Shown: positions 35,062 through 44,323 of the stretch, one piece after another
Numbering within the stretch: the stretch's first letter is position 1
Layout: each line of letters starts with the position of its first letter
Assembly: GCF_943373825.1 (NCBI RefSeq)
Contig: NZ_CALSBP010000003.1
Coordinates: 744,001 to 808,000, forward strand
Length of the DNA: 64,000 nt
Direction of reading: 5' to 3'
Origin: Aquimarina spinulae
GTDB taxonomy: Bacteria > Bacteroidota > Bacteroidia > Flavobacteriales > Flavobacteriaceae
Program-made: the position numbers and the translations under genes
The notes under the pieces: model-generated
Seen by the model: only the letters and a program-made list of their open reading frames with translations
What the model was told of the DNA's origin: nothing
Databases searched by the model: none

Positions 35062-36498
35062 ATGAAAAAGATAATTCTATTTACTATTACTTTTATTCTA
35101 CTCTCTTGTAAACAAGAAAACAAAACAATATCAAAAGATTTTGACACTATAGGAATAACAAAATATCTCGATTCTTTAGATGGATTTAGCGGAGCTGTTT
35201 TAATAGCAAAAAATGATAGCATAGTAGTAAAGAAAGCATATGGTTTTGCTCATTTAGGTCATAAAATACCGAACAATATAGATACAAAATTTTCGTATGC
35301 TTCTATTGGAAAATCATTTACATCTGTATCAATTTTTCAGTTAATCCAGGCTAGAAAGCTTTCTCTTGATGATACTGTAGGTAAATTTATTCCTAACTAT
35401 CCAAATCAAATTGTAAGAGATTCTGTTACAATTAGGCTTCTGCTAACTCATAGAAGTGGTATACCTAACTATTTTGCTTCTGAAGAACTAAAAAAAACAT
35501 CTAAAGATTTATATCGAAGCATGCAAGATTTGGCTCCATTATATGAAAACAAACCGATGGAGTCGATGCCTAATGAAACATTTTCTTATAGGAACACAAA
35601 TTATATTTTACTTGCCAGAATTATAGAAATAGTTTCACAGCTATCGTATGAACAGTACATAAAAAAGAATATATTTTCTATTGCTAAAATGTCTAATTCT
35701 GGGCTTTATGATATTGATCATCCTATAGAAAATGCAGCAGAAGGTTATACTTTATCTGATATATACCCAAATAAGTTAAAAAAAAATACTTTCATGGGTA
35801 CTGTTAGAGGAAGCGCTGCAGGTGGTGGTTATACAACTATTGAAGACTTATATAGATTTACCTACGCCTTTAGGAAAAACAAATTATTAGATATAAAGCA
35901 TACTAACCTAATGAAAACTCAAAAATCTGATGAGGAGTGGTATGGCTATGGTATGCAATTTCCTGGTTTAGTTGATTCAAAAATGTATGGTCATAGTGGA
36001 GGGCATTTTGGAGTAGGAAGTGAATGGCGAATTTATGAGAAGCAAAATTATACGGTTATCATTTTAACAAATAAAGATGCAGATCAAGGTTTTTTAGACG
36101 CTCGATTCTATATACAAAAAACTCTTGCCGGATCAACACCAATGACCGATAGTTATTTTTATACAAAAAAAGTTGTACGTAATTGTTTTGAAAAGAGTTT
36201 TGAATACGCAAAAAATATGATTAAAGATACAGCAGAAAAGTTATCTGAAAGGGATTTAAATTCCAAAGGTTATGAAATGATAAAAAGAGGTTATTACAAG
36301 AAAGCAATTCAGCTTTTTAAACTAGAAGTATATGCTTTTCCTAAATCATATGATGCCTATGATTCTCTTGGTGAAGCTTATATGAAAAATGGAGATACAG
36401 AAAAAGCCATAACAAGCTATGAAAAAAGCTTGAAACTGAATCCCAAAAACGAAAACGCAAAAGAAAAACTAAAAGTATTATCAGAAAATAACATCTAA
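35062..36498 (+). CDS. Class C beta-lactamase-like serine hydrolase lipoprotein with TPR tail
   Basis: A 478-residue lipoprotein; the signal peptide ends in the lipobox LLSCKQ. The serine hydrolase domain carries SxxK in ASIGKSFTS near residue 80, YxN in SYRNTNY and HSG in YGHSGGHFG. Residues 410-475 form TPR repeats (KAIQLFKLEVYAFPKSYDAY, KAITSYEKSLKLNPKNENA). The family includes DD-peptidases, esterases and beta-lactamases, so the actual reaction is unknown. The gene follows the MarR regulator by two bases and likely forms an operon with it. Confidence 0.92.
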   Translation: MKKIILFTITFILLSCKQENKTISKDFDTIGITKYLDSLDGFSGAVLIAKNDSIVVKKAYGFAHLGHKIPNNIDTKFSYASIGKSFTSVSIFQLIQARKLSLDDTVGKFIPNYPNQIVRDSVTIRLLLTHRSGIPNYFASEELKKTSKDLYRSMQDLAPLYENKPMESMPNETFSYRNTNYILLARIIEIVSQLSYEQYIKKNIFSIAKMSNSGLYDIDHPIENAAEGYTLSDIYPNKLKKNTFMGTVRGSAAGGGYTTIEDLYRFTYAFRKNKLLDIKHTNLMKTQKSDEEWYGYGMQFPGLVDSKMYGHSGGHFGVGSEWRIYEKQNYTVIILTNKDADQGFLDARFYIQKTLAGSTPMTDSYFYTKKVVRNCFEKSFEYAKNMIKDTAEKLSERDLNSKGYEMIKRGYYKKAIQLFKLEVYAFPKSYDAYDSLGEAYMKNGDTEKAITSYEKSLKLNPKNENAKEKLKVLSENNI

Positions 36499-36568
36499 AC
36501 CTCTCTGAATTCTCATAGAAAACATAAAATTTATTTCAGATCTTAAAAAGTATTTTCCAATTTGAAAA

Positions 36569-36586
36569 CGTATAAAATTTTATACG
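36569..36586. repeat. 18-bp perfect palindrome
   Basis: CGTATAAAATTTTATACG lies between the serine hydrolase and the next gene, 130 bases upstream of the latter. It may be a regulator site. Confidence 0.4.
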
Positions 36587-36622
36587 GTTAACAAGAAATG
36601 AAATGCTAAAAACAACTAATTT

Positions 36623-36652
36623 AGCGTAAGCCTCCAAAGCTTACGCTTTTTT
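36623..36652 (+). terminator. Terminator of the MarR-hydrolase operon
   Basis: AGCGTAAG (36623-36630) pairs with CTTACGCT (36640-36647), and a T tract follows. Confidence 0.85.
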
Positions 36653-36718
36653 AATACATTTATAGTAAAAGACTTCAATTATCAAGATGTTACTTTATAT
36701 ATAACACCGTTGACAATT

Positions 36719-37237
36719 ATGAAAAAAACAATAATTATATCGACTCTTTTGCTTTTTGGGTTAGAATTGATTTCTGCACAATCCAAAGAAACGATCTTGG
36801 AGGAAATAAGATCTGAGTATAAGACGATAAGAAACAATATAACTTCTTATGTAAAAAAATCCCCTGAAATTGAATTAAATACGACAGAAGGAGGGCTTGT
36901 AACTGCATATTTAGATAACAAAGATTTAAGGCTAATCGAAATCATTGAATTTGGAGAAACAGGAAAAAATATAACTCAATATTATTTTAAAAACAGAAAG
37001 TTATTTTTTGCATTTGACCAGCAATATCGCTACAACATACCTATCTATAATGAAGAATTTGATGCAAACAAAACTATAATAATTGAAGATCGATATTATT
37101 TTCACAAAGAGAAACTCTTTCTTTGGTTAGATACTGATAAAAATAAAGTTGATTTGACTTTAAAAGCAAATAAGATGATGGGAAAAAAGTTTGTTGATTA
37201 TACCAAAAAATTAAAACACGAATTAAAAAAAGAGTAA
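36719..37237 (+). CDS. Secreted protein of unknown function
   Basis: A protein of about 172 residues starting at MKKTIIISTLLLFGLELISAQ, a clear signal peptide; the frame can be extended three codons to 36710, but the chosen start fits the signal better. The rest is a charged alpha/beta domain (EIELNTTEGGLVTAYLDNKD, ITQYYFKNRKLFFAFDQQY, YYFHKEKLFLWLD). I do not recognise the family. It lies 26 bases before the DUF1697 gene. Confidence 0.7.
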   Translation: MKKTIIISTLLLFGLELISAQSKETILEEIRSEYKTIRNNITSYVKKSPEIELNTTEGGLVTAYLDNKDLRLIEIIEFGETGKNITQYYFKNRKLFFAFDQQYRYNIPIYNEEFDANKTIIIEDRYYFHKEKLFLWLDTDKNKVDLTLKANKMMGKKFVDYTKKLKHELKKE

Positions 37238-37262
37238 AAACACTAACATAAAATTCGAATAA

Positions 37263-37811
37263 ATGAATACATATGTTGCTTTTCTACGAGGAATTAATGT
37301 AAGTGGTCATCACAAAGTTCCTATGGCCGACCTTCGCAAAGAAATAGAAAAACTGAATTTCGAAAAAGTGATTACAATTCTTAACTCGGGAAATATAATA
37401 TTTGACTCGGCAAAAGATGATGTAAAGAGTCTTGAAAAAATGGTATCTGATCATTTAGAAAAAACCTTTGGTTTTCCTATCCCTACTATCATAAGAAAAT
37501 CTGAAACAATCTATCATTTATTAGATAAAGATCCTTTTAAGGATATATTATTAACGAAAGACATTCGATTGTATGTTTCATTCCTGAAGGAAGATGTTAA
37601 AACCGATTTGCAGTTACCATGGACAAATGATAATAATGCTTTCAAAATTATTGATAAGATCGACAAAACAATAATAAGTGTCTTAGATCTTTCGGTAACC
37701 AAGACACCAAAAGGAATGGAAGCCCTCGAACGATATTTTGGCAAACAGATCACAACTCGTAACTGGAATACTATCAAACGAATAGAAAAAAAACTTGAAA
37801 TTAATTCTTAA
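37263..37811 (+). CDS. DUF1697 family protein
   Basis: A 182-residue cytoplasmic protein of the widely distributed DUF1697 family, recognised by the N-terminal MNTYVAFLRGINVSGHHKVP, the following VITILNSGNIIFDS, and the C-terminal KTPKGMEALERYFGK, TTRNWNTIKRI. The function is unknown. Members are scattered and monocistronic in many bacteria. Confidence 0.93.
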   Translation: MNTYVAFLRGINVSGHHKVPMADLRKEIEKLNFEKVITILNSGNIIFDSAKDDVKSLEKMVSDHLEKTFGFPIPTIIRKSETIYHLLDKDPFKDILLTKDIRLYVSFLKEDVKTDLQLPWTNDNNAFKIIDKIDKTIISVLDLSVTKTPKGMEALERYFGKQITTRNWNTIKRIEKKLEINS

Positions 37812-37958
37812 GTCTCGAATAAAGAATAATATTAATTATCTTGTTACAATTTAAAACTAAATTGATATGAAATGAGCCATAACAATTGAGTTGATACCAA
37901 CCTAGATGTTCAATGGCGTAATTCCATCTGACATTTAAAAAACAATAAAAAAGAACAG

Positions 37959-38399
37959 ATGAAACATAAAGGTTATATAGAGATTGATCAATCTTTACAT
38001 AAAGTGGCTGAGCTTTTTGCGAACCCAGATAATCTTAAAGAATATCAGGATGGATTTATTAGAAAAGAGTTGATTAGTGGAGAAAACGGTAAAGTTGGCG
38101 CTGTTTCTAAAATGTATTACAAACACGGAAAACATGATATGGAGTTGACTGAAACAATTACCAAAAATGAACTCCCGCATTCATTTGAAGCCAGTTATCA
38201 TCATAAACATATGGACAATACCATGAAATGTAATTTTATTGCCTTAGACGATAAAAAAACAAAATATGAATTCGAATACGAATACACTCGTATAAACTGG
38301 GTTATGCCAAAATTGATGGCTATTTTATTTCCGAGTATGTATCGAAAACCAGCAGAAAAATGGCTTAGACAATTTAAAGAGTTTGCTGAACGACAATAA
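37959..38399 (+). CDS. SRPBCC (START-like) family protein
   Basis: A 146-residue helix-grip protein. It starts MKHKGYIEIDQSLHKVAELF, with FANPDNLKEYQDGF as the first helix region, and ends with EFEYEYTRINWVMPKLMAIL and a long C-terminal helix (AEKWLRQFKEFAE). The fold binds hydrophobic ligands or acts as a cyclase or dehydratase; no catalytic residues can be assigned. It is a single gene. Confidence 0.8.
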   Translation: MKHKGYIEIDQSLHKVAELFANPDNLKEYQDGFIRKELISGENGKVGAVSKMYYKHGKHDMELTETITKNELPHSFEASYHHKHMDNTMKCNFIALDDKKTKYEFEYEYTRINWVMPKLMAILFPSMYRKPAEKWLRQFKEFAERQ

Positions 38400-38425
38400 T
38401 GTTAATTTTCTTTTTTATACTGCTC

Positions 38426-38531
38426 TTATGCTAATAATTCGAAGGATTGTTTGGCAATCTCTAATTCTTCATTAGTAGGAATAACTAATATTTTCACCTC
38501 TGAAGAAGGTAAACTTATATCCCTTATTTCT
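38426..38531 (-). other. Detached C-terminal segment of ackA in a shifted frame
   Basis: In another frame the minus strand reads NNIRSKEIRDISLPSSEV then KILVIPTNEELEIAKQS and FELLA before a stop at 38426. This is the usual end of acetate kinase. It joins the main frame if one A is removed from the A8 run at 38547-38554. Confidence 0.8.
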
Positions 38532-39611
38532 TTAGATCGAATATTGTTTTTTTTCTTCATCTAATCGAATGCCCAAAAACTCTTGATCTTTACACACCAA
38601 ATTTCTAATCAAAGCAGAGTTCTCTCCTATTCCGGCAGTAAATACAATAGCATCTAAGCCATTCATAACCGAAGCATATGCTCCTATAAACTTTTTGATA
38701 CGATATGCATTCATTTGTAGTGCTAACTGGCAATCTTTATTTCCGTTTTCTGCTGCAGATTCAATATCTCGTAAATCACTATATCCTGTTAACCCTAACA
38801 TTCCACTTTCTTTTTGTAAAAGATCGTTCACTTCTTCTAGAGAGTATCCTAAGGAGTTAACCATATAAAAGATTACTGCAGGATCAATATCTCCTGATCG
38901 TGTTCCCATAATCAATCCATTCATGGGTGCAAATCCCAAAGTATGATCTATACTTTTACCATCCCGAACCGCAGTCATACTACATCCATTTCCTAAGTGA
39001 ATTGTAATAACCTTGGATTTCTCTTTCCTTAAAAATTCTATAGCTTTTTCTGAAACGTATTTATGGCTGGTACCGTGAAAACCATATACTCTAATATTAT
39101 GTTTCTCTAAAAATTTATTCGGAATCGCATATTTATAAGCTTCTACAGGGATAGTTTGATGAAAAGCTGTATCAAACACGGCTACTTGTTGTGCATTAGA
39201 AAAAATTTCTTCGGCAACCAAAATTCCTTCCAGGTTTGCAGGGTTATGTAATGGCGCCAATGCAGAAAGTTTCTTGATTTTTTGTTTTACTTCTTCAGTG
39301 ATTTCAACCGTTTCTGCAAAAGTGCTTCCCCCATGAACTACTCTATGACCAACAGTATGAATTTCTGATGCCGATCGGATCACTCCTACTTTATCATCCA
39401 TCAAGTAGCTGGCAATTAATTGTAGCCCATCTTTGTGAGTATTAACAGTCACAGTTTTTTCAATGTCATGTATCTCGGATGCATAAGAAATTTTAGCATT
39501 ATCTAAACCAATACGTTCTACTAACCCAGAACAAACTACTTTTGCATAGGGCATTGTAAATAGTTGAAATTTTATAGACGAACTTCCAGAATTTAGTACA
39601 AGTATTTGCAT
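38532..39611 (-). CDS. ackA: Acetate kinase, frameshifted near the C-terminus
   Basis: Acetate kinase converts acetyl phosphate and ADP to acetate and ATP. The frame gives 359 residues, about 35 short of the family. Motifs are intact: VLNSGSSSIKFQLF at the N-terminus, VVHGG, VYGFHGTSHKYVS, HLGNGCS, GLMMGTRSGD-like LIMGTRSGDIDP and FTAGIGENS. The frame ends in DEEKKQYSI after an A8 run, while the expected tail continues in another frame to 38426, giving 394 residues if repaired. Either sequence error, a disabling mutation, or slippage is possible. It is preceded by pta at 49 bases, as a normal pta-ackA operon. Confidence 0.93.
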   Translation of the reverse strand: MQILVLNSGSSSIKFQLFTMPYAKVVCSGLVERIGLDNAKISYASEIHDIEKTVTVNTHKDGLQLIASYLMDDKVGVIRSASEIHTVGHRVVHGGSTFAETVEITEEVKQKIKKLSALAPLHNPANLEGILVAEEIFSNAQQVAVFDTAFHQTIPVEAYKYAIPNKFLEKHNIRVYGFHGTSHKYVSEKAIEFLRKEKSKVITIHLGNGCSMTAVRDGKSIDHTLGFAPMNGLIMGTRSGDIDPAVIFYMVNSLGYSLEEVNDLLQKESGMLGLTGYSDLRDIESAAENGNKDCQLALQMNAYRIKKFIGAYASVMNGLDAIVFTAGIGENSALIRNLVCKDQEFLGIRLDEEKKQYSI

Positions 39612-39660
39612 ATTTTTTAATAATTAAGAGTATCAAAAATCAGATATTTCTTTACTCTGT

Positions 39661-41754
39661 TTATAATCCCTGAGCTTGAATTGCTGTTATAATTACGGTA
39701 TTATACACATCATCAACAGTACATCCCCTGCTTAGATCATTAACGGGTTTATTTAATCCTTGTAACATGGGGCCAATAGCTAATGCTCCTGTTTCTCGTT
39801 GAATAGCTTTATAGGTATTATTTCCTGTATTTAAATCTGGAAATATCAAAACACTTGCCTGACCTGCTACCTCAGAATTTGGTAATTTACTTTGTCCAAC
39901 TTCTAAATCTACTGCTGCATCATATTGTATCGGTCCCTCTATTTTTAGATCAGGATGTTTTTCCTTTACAATGGCAGTTGCTTCTCTAACTATTTCTACA
40001 TCTTCTCCTTTACCAGAGGTTCCCGACGAATATGATAACATAGCTACTTTTGGTTCGATCCCAAAAGCTGCTGCCGATTCTGAAGAAGAAATTGCTATTT
40101 CTGCCAATTGTTCTGCATTAGGATTAGGGTTAATTGCACAATCACCAAAGACTGATACCCGATCTGCTAAGCACATAAAGAATACAGAAGAAACAACTTT
40201 TACTCCTGGTTTGGTCTTTATAAATTGTAACGCTGGTCTAATTGTATGTTGTGTAGTATGTACCGCTCCCGATACCATTCCGTCTGCATGCCCTTTGTAT
40301 ATCATCATCGTACCAAAATAGGATACGTCTGCCATCATATCTTTGGCCATATCCAGATTTACGTTTTTGTGCTTTCTTAGCTCATAAAATGTTTGTACAT
40401 ACTCATCATAATAAGGAGATTCTGTAGGGAAAACAATCTGTATTTTATCAAAATCTATCGGAATATCCAGTTTTGTAGCTTTACTCTTTATTTTCTTTTC
40501 GTTTCCGATTAAAGTAATATCCACAACTCCAGAAGCTAATAGTCTAGAGGTAGCTCTTAAAATTCTTTCATCAGATCCTTCTGGAAGAACAATATGCTTT
40601 TTATGTTTTAGAGCACGTCTTAATAAATTATATTGAAACATTCGGGGGGTTAACCCTTCTGACTTAAATGTAATTAGTTTATCTGCTAATCGATCCTCAT
40701 TAACATATTTTTCGAATATGCTAATCGAAGTATTTATCTTTTGTAGATTATCCAGATAGATTTTAGACTTAATTGCTCCTATTTTATTGGTAATAGAAAA
40801 TGTACCACTAGGTACCGATATAATGGGAAAAGATAAGGAAACACCCTCTATTAATTTAAGTATTGGTGGTTCGGGAATAATTCCTCCGGTAAGTATAATC
40901 CCCGAAATCTTAGGATAATTATCAGAGATATTTGCTTGCAATACCCCTAAAATGATATCTGCACGATCTCCGGGAGTAATGACAAGACTATTATCTTTAA
41001 GATGTGTAAGATAGTTACGTAATTGCATAGCTCCTACTCCAAAACTACCAGCCTGATTATTTAGGTATTCTTTACCAAACAACACATTCCCTTCTAATTC
41101 GTTTACAATCTCTTTGATAGTAGGATTAATCAAAGAATTAATTTTGGGGATAATAATACGATCGACATTATTCCCAAAATCTTTTTCAAAACTATTTTCT
41201 AATTGCTTTTCACAACCTTGGGTAACCTTATTTGCTACCATAGCCAAAACTTCTACATCTTTACTATTAAAAGTATCATATGCCAGTTTTAGATTACTAA
41301 CAATTTCATCATTTTGCTTATCAATTCCGCTTGCTACTATAACTGCCGGGATACCCAGGTTTTTTGCTATAATAACATTAATATCAAATTCAATAATATT
41401 ACCTTCATCAGAAAAATCAGTACCTTCTACTAATATAAAATCAAATCTTTCTTCAAGGTTTTTATACTTCCTGATAATCTCATCTATAATTTCTCCTGAT
41501 TTACCCTGGTTGTATTTTTGAAGTACTTCACTTCTAGTATACGCATAGGCCTTTTTGAAGTTAATATCTAATTCAAAATGCGATATTACAGTATTAATAT
41601 GATTATCAACTTCTCCTTCTTTAGGATCGTCGATAATTGGTCTAAAATACCCTACTCTGGCTACTTTACCCAGAAGCATACGCATCATACCTAAAACAAC
41701 AATAGATTTACCACTATTAGGTTCTATAGTAGCAATATAAACGGCTTTACTCAT
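39661..41754 (-). CDS. pta: Phosphate acetyltransferase
   Basis: A protein of 697 residues converting acetyl-CoA and phosphate to acetyl phosphate. The start at ATG 41754 (MSKAVYIATIEPNSGKS) is preferred over the TTG at 41763. Domains in order: a BioD-like P-loop domain with the Walker motif in EPNSGKSIVVL, a DRTGG middle domain, and the catalytic C-terminal domain with PEGSDERILRA, GAVHTTQHTIRPAL, SYSSGTSGKGEDVE and AIGPMLQGLNKPVNDLSRG. The length is normal for the long bacterial form. It is transcribed with ackA. Confidence 0.97.
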   Translation of the reverse strand: MSKAVYIATIEPNSGKSIVVLGMMRMLLGKVARVGYFRPIIDDPKEGEVDNHINTVISHFELDINFKKAYAYTRSEVLQKYNQGKSGEIIDEIIRKYKNLEERFDFILVEGTDFSDEGNIIEFDINVIIAKNLGIPAVIVASGIDKQNDEIVSNLKLAYDTFNSKDVEVLAMVANKVTQGCEKQLENSFEKDFGNNVDRIIIPKINSLINPTIKEIVNELEGNVLFGKEYLNNQAGSFGVGAMQLRNYLTHLKDNSLVITPGDRADIILGVLQANISDNYPKISGIILTGGIIPEPPILKLIEGVSLSFPIISVPSGTFSITNKIGAIKSKIYLDNLQKINTSISIFEKYVNEDRLADKLITFKSEGLTPRMFQYNLLRRALKHKKHIVLPEGSDERILRATSRLLASGVVDITLIGNEKKIKSKATKLDIPIDFDKIQIVFPTESPYYDEYVQTFYELRKHKNVNLDMAKDMMADVSYFGTMMIYKGHADGMVSGAVHTTQHTIRPALQFIKTKPGVKVVSSVFFMCLADRVSVFGDCAINPNPNAEQLAEIAISSSESAAAFGIEPKVAMLSYSSGTSGKGEDVEIVREATAIVKEKHPDLKIEGPIQYDAAVDLEVGQSKLPNSEVAGQASVLIFPDLNTGNNTYKAIQRETGALAIGPMLQGLNKPVNDLSRGCTVDDVYNTVIITAIQAQGL

Positions 41755-41874
41755 GTATAACAATTTGGTAGTACAAAGATACGTTAATACCGTAATTTAA
41801 CATAAGATCATTGTATAATAAAACTTCTTTCTATCATAGTCTTATAATATTAACAATTCGATTTTCATTTCAAC

Positions 41875-41904
41875 AAAAAAGGTTTAGAATTACACTAAAC
41901 CTTT
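41875..41904 (-). terminator. Terminator of the outer-membrane protein operon
   Basis: AGGTTTAG and its complement CTAAACCT pair across a short loop, flanked by A and T tracts (AAAAAGGTTTAG, then CTAAACCTTTT). It lies downstream of the leftward porin-like gene. Confidence 0.75.
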
Positions 41905-42024
41905 TATTATATCCTATAACTTTTTGACACCTTAATTCATGTCTTTTCTGCTTTTAAAGCCTTTATACAATACATGCTATAACATATGCTACGATTAATT
42001 TGATCAATCCAATCATTATACATA

Positions 42025-42582
42025 TTACAATTTAAAAGATATACCTGCTTGAAACACAGAGTTTTTAAGCGATGTATTATTTTGTTTGGTAATATCTGCC
42101 AATCCAAGGTTATATCTAATTCCAACTTCTAAATTATCAGTTAACAAATACCCTATACCCAAAGCTACTCCGTAATCGATTTTCTTAAAGTTACTTTTAA
42201 CAAAACCTCCTCCTTTGCCCCCTAACAAATATCCTACATGAGGTCCCGCTTCGAGGCTTAACTTATTAATGGGATAGAATTTTATCAATGCAGGTAACAC
42301 ATTAATATAGTTTAATTTTATTTTTCCAGAATTATTTTTTGATTTAGCTCCTTGGGCAGAATACAGTATTTCGGACCGAATTGCTAATTTTTCGGATAGT
42401 CTATATTGAGAAAACACTCCTCCCATTATTCCTATTTTAAATTTAGAAGATGTATTCCTAAATTCCGTTAGATTAGCCCCTGCTTTAATTCCAAATTCTA
42501 TCCCATTTTGCTTTTCCTGTGCACTTATAGTTATTATCCCCAATAACACTGTACATAACATTAATTTAATTGTTTTCTTCAT
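42025..42582 (-). CDS. Outer membrane beta-barrel protein (porin family)
   Basis: About 185 residues starting at MKKTIKLMLCTVLLGIITIS, a signal peptide; a longer frame reaches 42612 but adds a polar stretch before it. The mature sequence alternates strands (IEFGIKAGANLTEF, IMGGVFSQYRL, YGVALGIGYLLTDNLEVGIR) and ends SVFQAGISFKL, with the aromatic or hydrophobic terminal residue typical of outer membrane barrels of the PF13568 type. It is the last gene of a three-gene leftward group. Confidence 0.85.
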   Translation of the reverse strand: MKKTIKLMLCTVLLGIITISAQEKQNGIEFGIKAGANLTEFRNTSSKFKIGIMGGVFSQYRLSEKLAIRSEILYSAQGAKSKNNSGKIKLNYINVLPALIKFYPINKLSLEAGPHVGYLLGGKGGGFVKSNFKKIDYGVALGIGYLLTDNLEVGIRYNLGLADITKQNNTSLKNSVFQAGISFKL

Positions 42583-42637
42583 TTTTGATTTATTTGTTTT
42601 AATTGAATACATTATTGTTCTGAAAGTGATTTTCAGA

Positions 42638-43720
42638 TTAAAAATTAACCCCTAGTTCGAGCTCAAACCCAAAGTTTTTGGTGTACACCTTAGAAGTTTG
42701 TATTTGTTGAAAAACACCTGCTCCAATCACAATACCATACTCTTTCCATGGGATAATTTTTATTCCCTGTCTAGAGCTTATCCCGATAAGAAAATTATGT
42801 CGTTTTTTGCCTTCTATTTTTTTGGTGATTTCAAGCCCTAAAGGTACTTCTACACCTATATTAGCATATAAGCCAGGTATTATTTTTAAATACCCATCAA
42901 AACCACCTCCTATACTAAAGGCATCAACAGATGTGTAATTCTTGTTGAGTAATGAACTCCGTTTTATACTATATTTATCATAAGATATTACAAAGGGCAT
43001 GATGAAGTCTTTATCACTATCGGCAAAACCGATATAACTCATTTTCCACCCCTCTTTATGTTTGCTGTATACTTTCCTATATGTTAACATATCAAACCAT
43101 TTCCCTAATCGTTTTGCTTTCTTCATTTCTGATTTCTTATAAAAAACATCTTCTACACTGGTTTGTAGATTTCCTGATATAGATTCTGGTTTGCTTCTTT
43201 TTTTATAAGTATTGATAAAACTTAAGGAGCAATATTCTAATGCAGCTCTGATTCTTTGTTCGTAGGTTTCGAATATTTTTGATGTATTAGATATAGCAAA
43301 AGTTTCATCTTCATAATGCTGTACATCAAAAAGCTTTTGCAGTTTATCATTTTCTTTTTCATAAAAAATCAAGTTAATATACACCCTCGTTGTTATATGG
43401 CTTATACTACTTTGTGATTGCTGAATTTCTAAATCTTTAATTTTTATAAATATTGGTTTTGCGTCTTTGGTTTGCGAAAAAGAAGTTTTCATAAAATTCA
43501 GAATAGCCGTTGGTGCATCTGGGTACAATTGAAAAATGACTTTTTCTCCATGTCTATTAGTTCCTAGTCCTAAGTTTTTCTTTTTTCTAATATCAAAAAC
43601 CTGTGCTATAGATATCGATACGTTTTCTGTATGAAAAGGAATGGTTTTTAAGGTTATGTTTTCCTGAGACAATACTATAGAAGACAAGAAAAACATTGAT
43701 ATATTCCAGATATGCTTCAT
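42638..43720 (-). CDS. Secreted protein of unknown function, C-terminal barrel-like region
   Basis: A 360-residue protein with a signal peptide (IWNISMFFLSSIVLSQ). The N-terminal half is alpha/beta with a Gly-rich loop (KKNLGLGTNRHGEKV). The C-terminal third has repeated amphipathic strands (GLYANIGVEVPLGLEI, NFLIGISSRQGIKIIPW, FGFELELGVNF) and ends with an aromatic residue, suggesting an outer membrane barrel. I do not recognise the family. It is co-directional with the porin-like gene 55 bases downstream. Confidence 0.65.
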   Translation of the reverse strand: MKHIWNISMFFLSSIVLSQENITLKTIPFHTENVSISIAQVFDIRKKKNLGLGTNRHGEKVIFQLYPDAPTAILNFMKTSFSQTKDAKPIFIKIKDLEIQQSQSSISHITTRVYINLIFYEKENDKLQKLFDVQHYEDETFAISNTSKIFETYEQRIRAALEYCSLSFINTYKKRSKPESISGNLQTSVEDVFYKKSEMKKAKRLGKWFDMLTYRKVYSKHKEGWKMSYIGFADSDKDFIMPFVISYDKYSIKRSSLLNKNYTSVDAFSIGGGFDGYLKIIPGLYANIGVEVPLGLEITKKIEGKKRHNFLIGISSRQGIKIIPWKEYGIVIGAGVFQQIQTSKVYTKNFGFELELGVNF

Positions 43721-43733
43721 TATAAACTTGATT

Positions 43734-44129
43734 TTATAAATTAGAACTATAATGAACCTCTATTCCCCTAATCTCCTCAATATCAAAATACAACACTAAA
43801 TCTCTGGATGTTAAAGTGATGATGTATGCCTTTACGGTCTCTCTTTTGTCATCAGTCATCATTATGTAACCTCCATTAGTATTTAGCATCCAGACACCAC
43901 TCTCTTTTTTTCCTTCAGACATAGAGATAAAGGTCATATCCTTTTTAAAAAGGATATAATCATTTCTTTCTTTTTTGGATGGTGGGTATTTCTTAACTCC
44001 GGTCTTATAAGTATCCAGATTCCATTTCTTTAGGAAAGCATTCTTATTCAGGGTTTGTGCACCGATATTATGAAACGAAAAAGTGAATAATATCGTCGTT
44101 AGAATTGTTATGTTTATTTTGCTGTTCAT
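43734..44129 (-). CDS. Secreted lipocalin-like small protein
   Basis: A 131-residue protein with a signal peptide (NITILTTILFTFSFHNIGAQ). The mature part (FLKKWNLDTYKTGVKKYPP, DYILFKKDMTFISMSEG, SGVWMLNTNGGYIMM) has the pattern of lipocalin-like domains common in Bacteroidota. It is the first gene of the leftward group and ends 13 bases before the unknown barrel-like protein. The ligand is unknown. Confidence 0.65.
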   Translation of the reverse strand: MNSKINITILTTILFTFSFHNIGAQTLNKNAFLKKWNLDTYKTGVKKYPPSKKERNDYILFKKDMTFISMSEGKKESGVWMLNTNGGYIMMTDDKRETVKAYIITLTSRDLVLYFDIEEIRGIEVHYSSNL

Positions 44130-44180
44130 ATCTTACTCTTAAAATTTTAGCCAAAACTAGTAAGCATGAATCGTATGTTG

Positions 44181-44199
44181 TTTGTCCTGTTAAGACAAA
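44181..44199. promoter_or_regulatory. Operator-like inverted repeat, copy 1
   Basis: TTTGTC-N7-GACAAA (44181-44199, spacer CTGTTAA). It lies in the intergenic region between the leftward envelope genes and the rightward AraC gene, and the TTGTC-N7-GACAA core recurs at 44270-44286. Confidence 0.55.
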
Positions 44200-44269
44200 A
44201 AAATATGACCTGTATATGATCTTAAAATTCTTATTTTACTCTAGAAATAACATATTTAATTGTCCTAAA

Positions 44270-44286
44270 AAGACAACTCAAAAATT
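44270..44286. promoter_or_regulatory. Operator-like inverted repeat, copy 2
   Basis: TTGTC-N7-GACAA (spacer CTAAAAA), the same arms and the same 7-base spacing as copy 1, 88 bases apart. It ends 37 bases before the AraC start codon. Confidence 0.55.
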
Positions 44287-44323
44287 ACTATTTCGTAGTA
44301 CCTTTCCTCTAAAATGATAAAAC

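Noticed and set aside
44105..44317. 70-residue frame on the plus strand between envelope genes and AraC
   Set aside because: It overlaps the start of the leftward gene and the operator-like repeats, and has no domain or coding signal.
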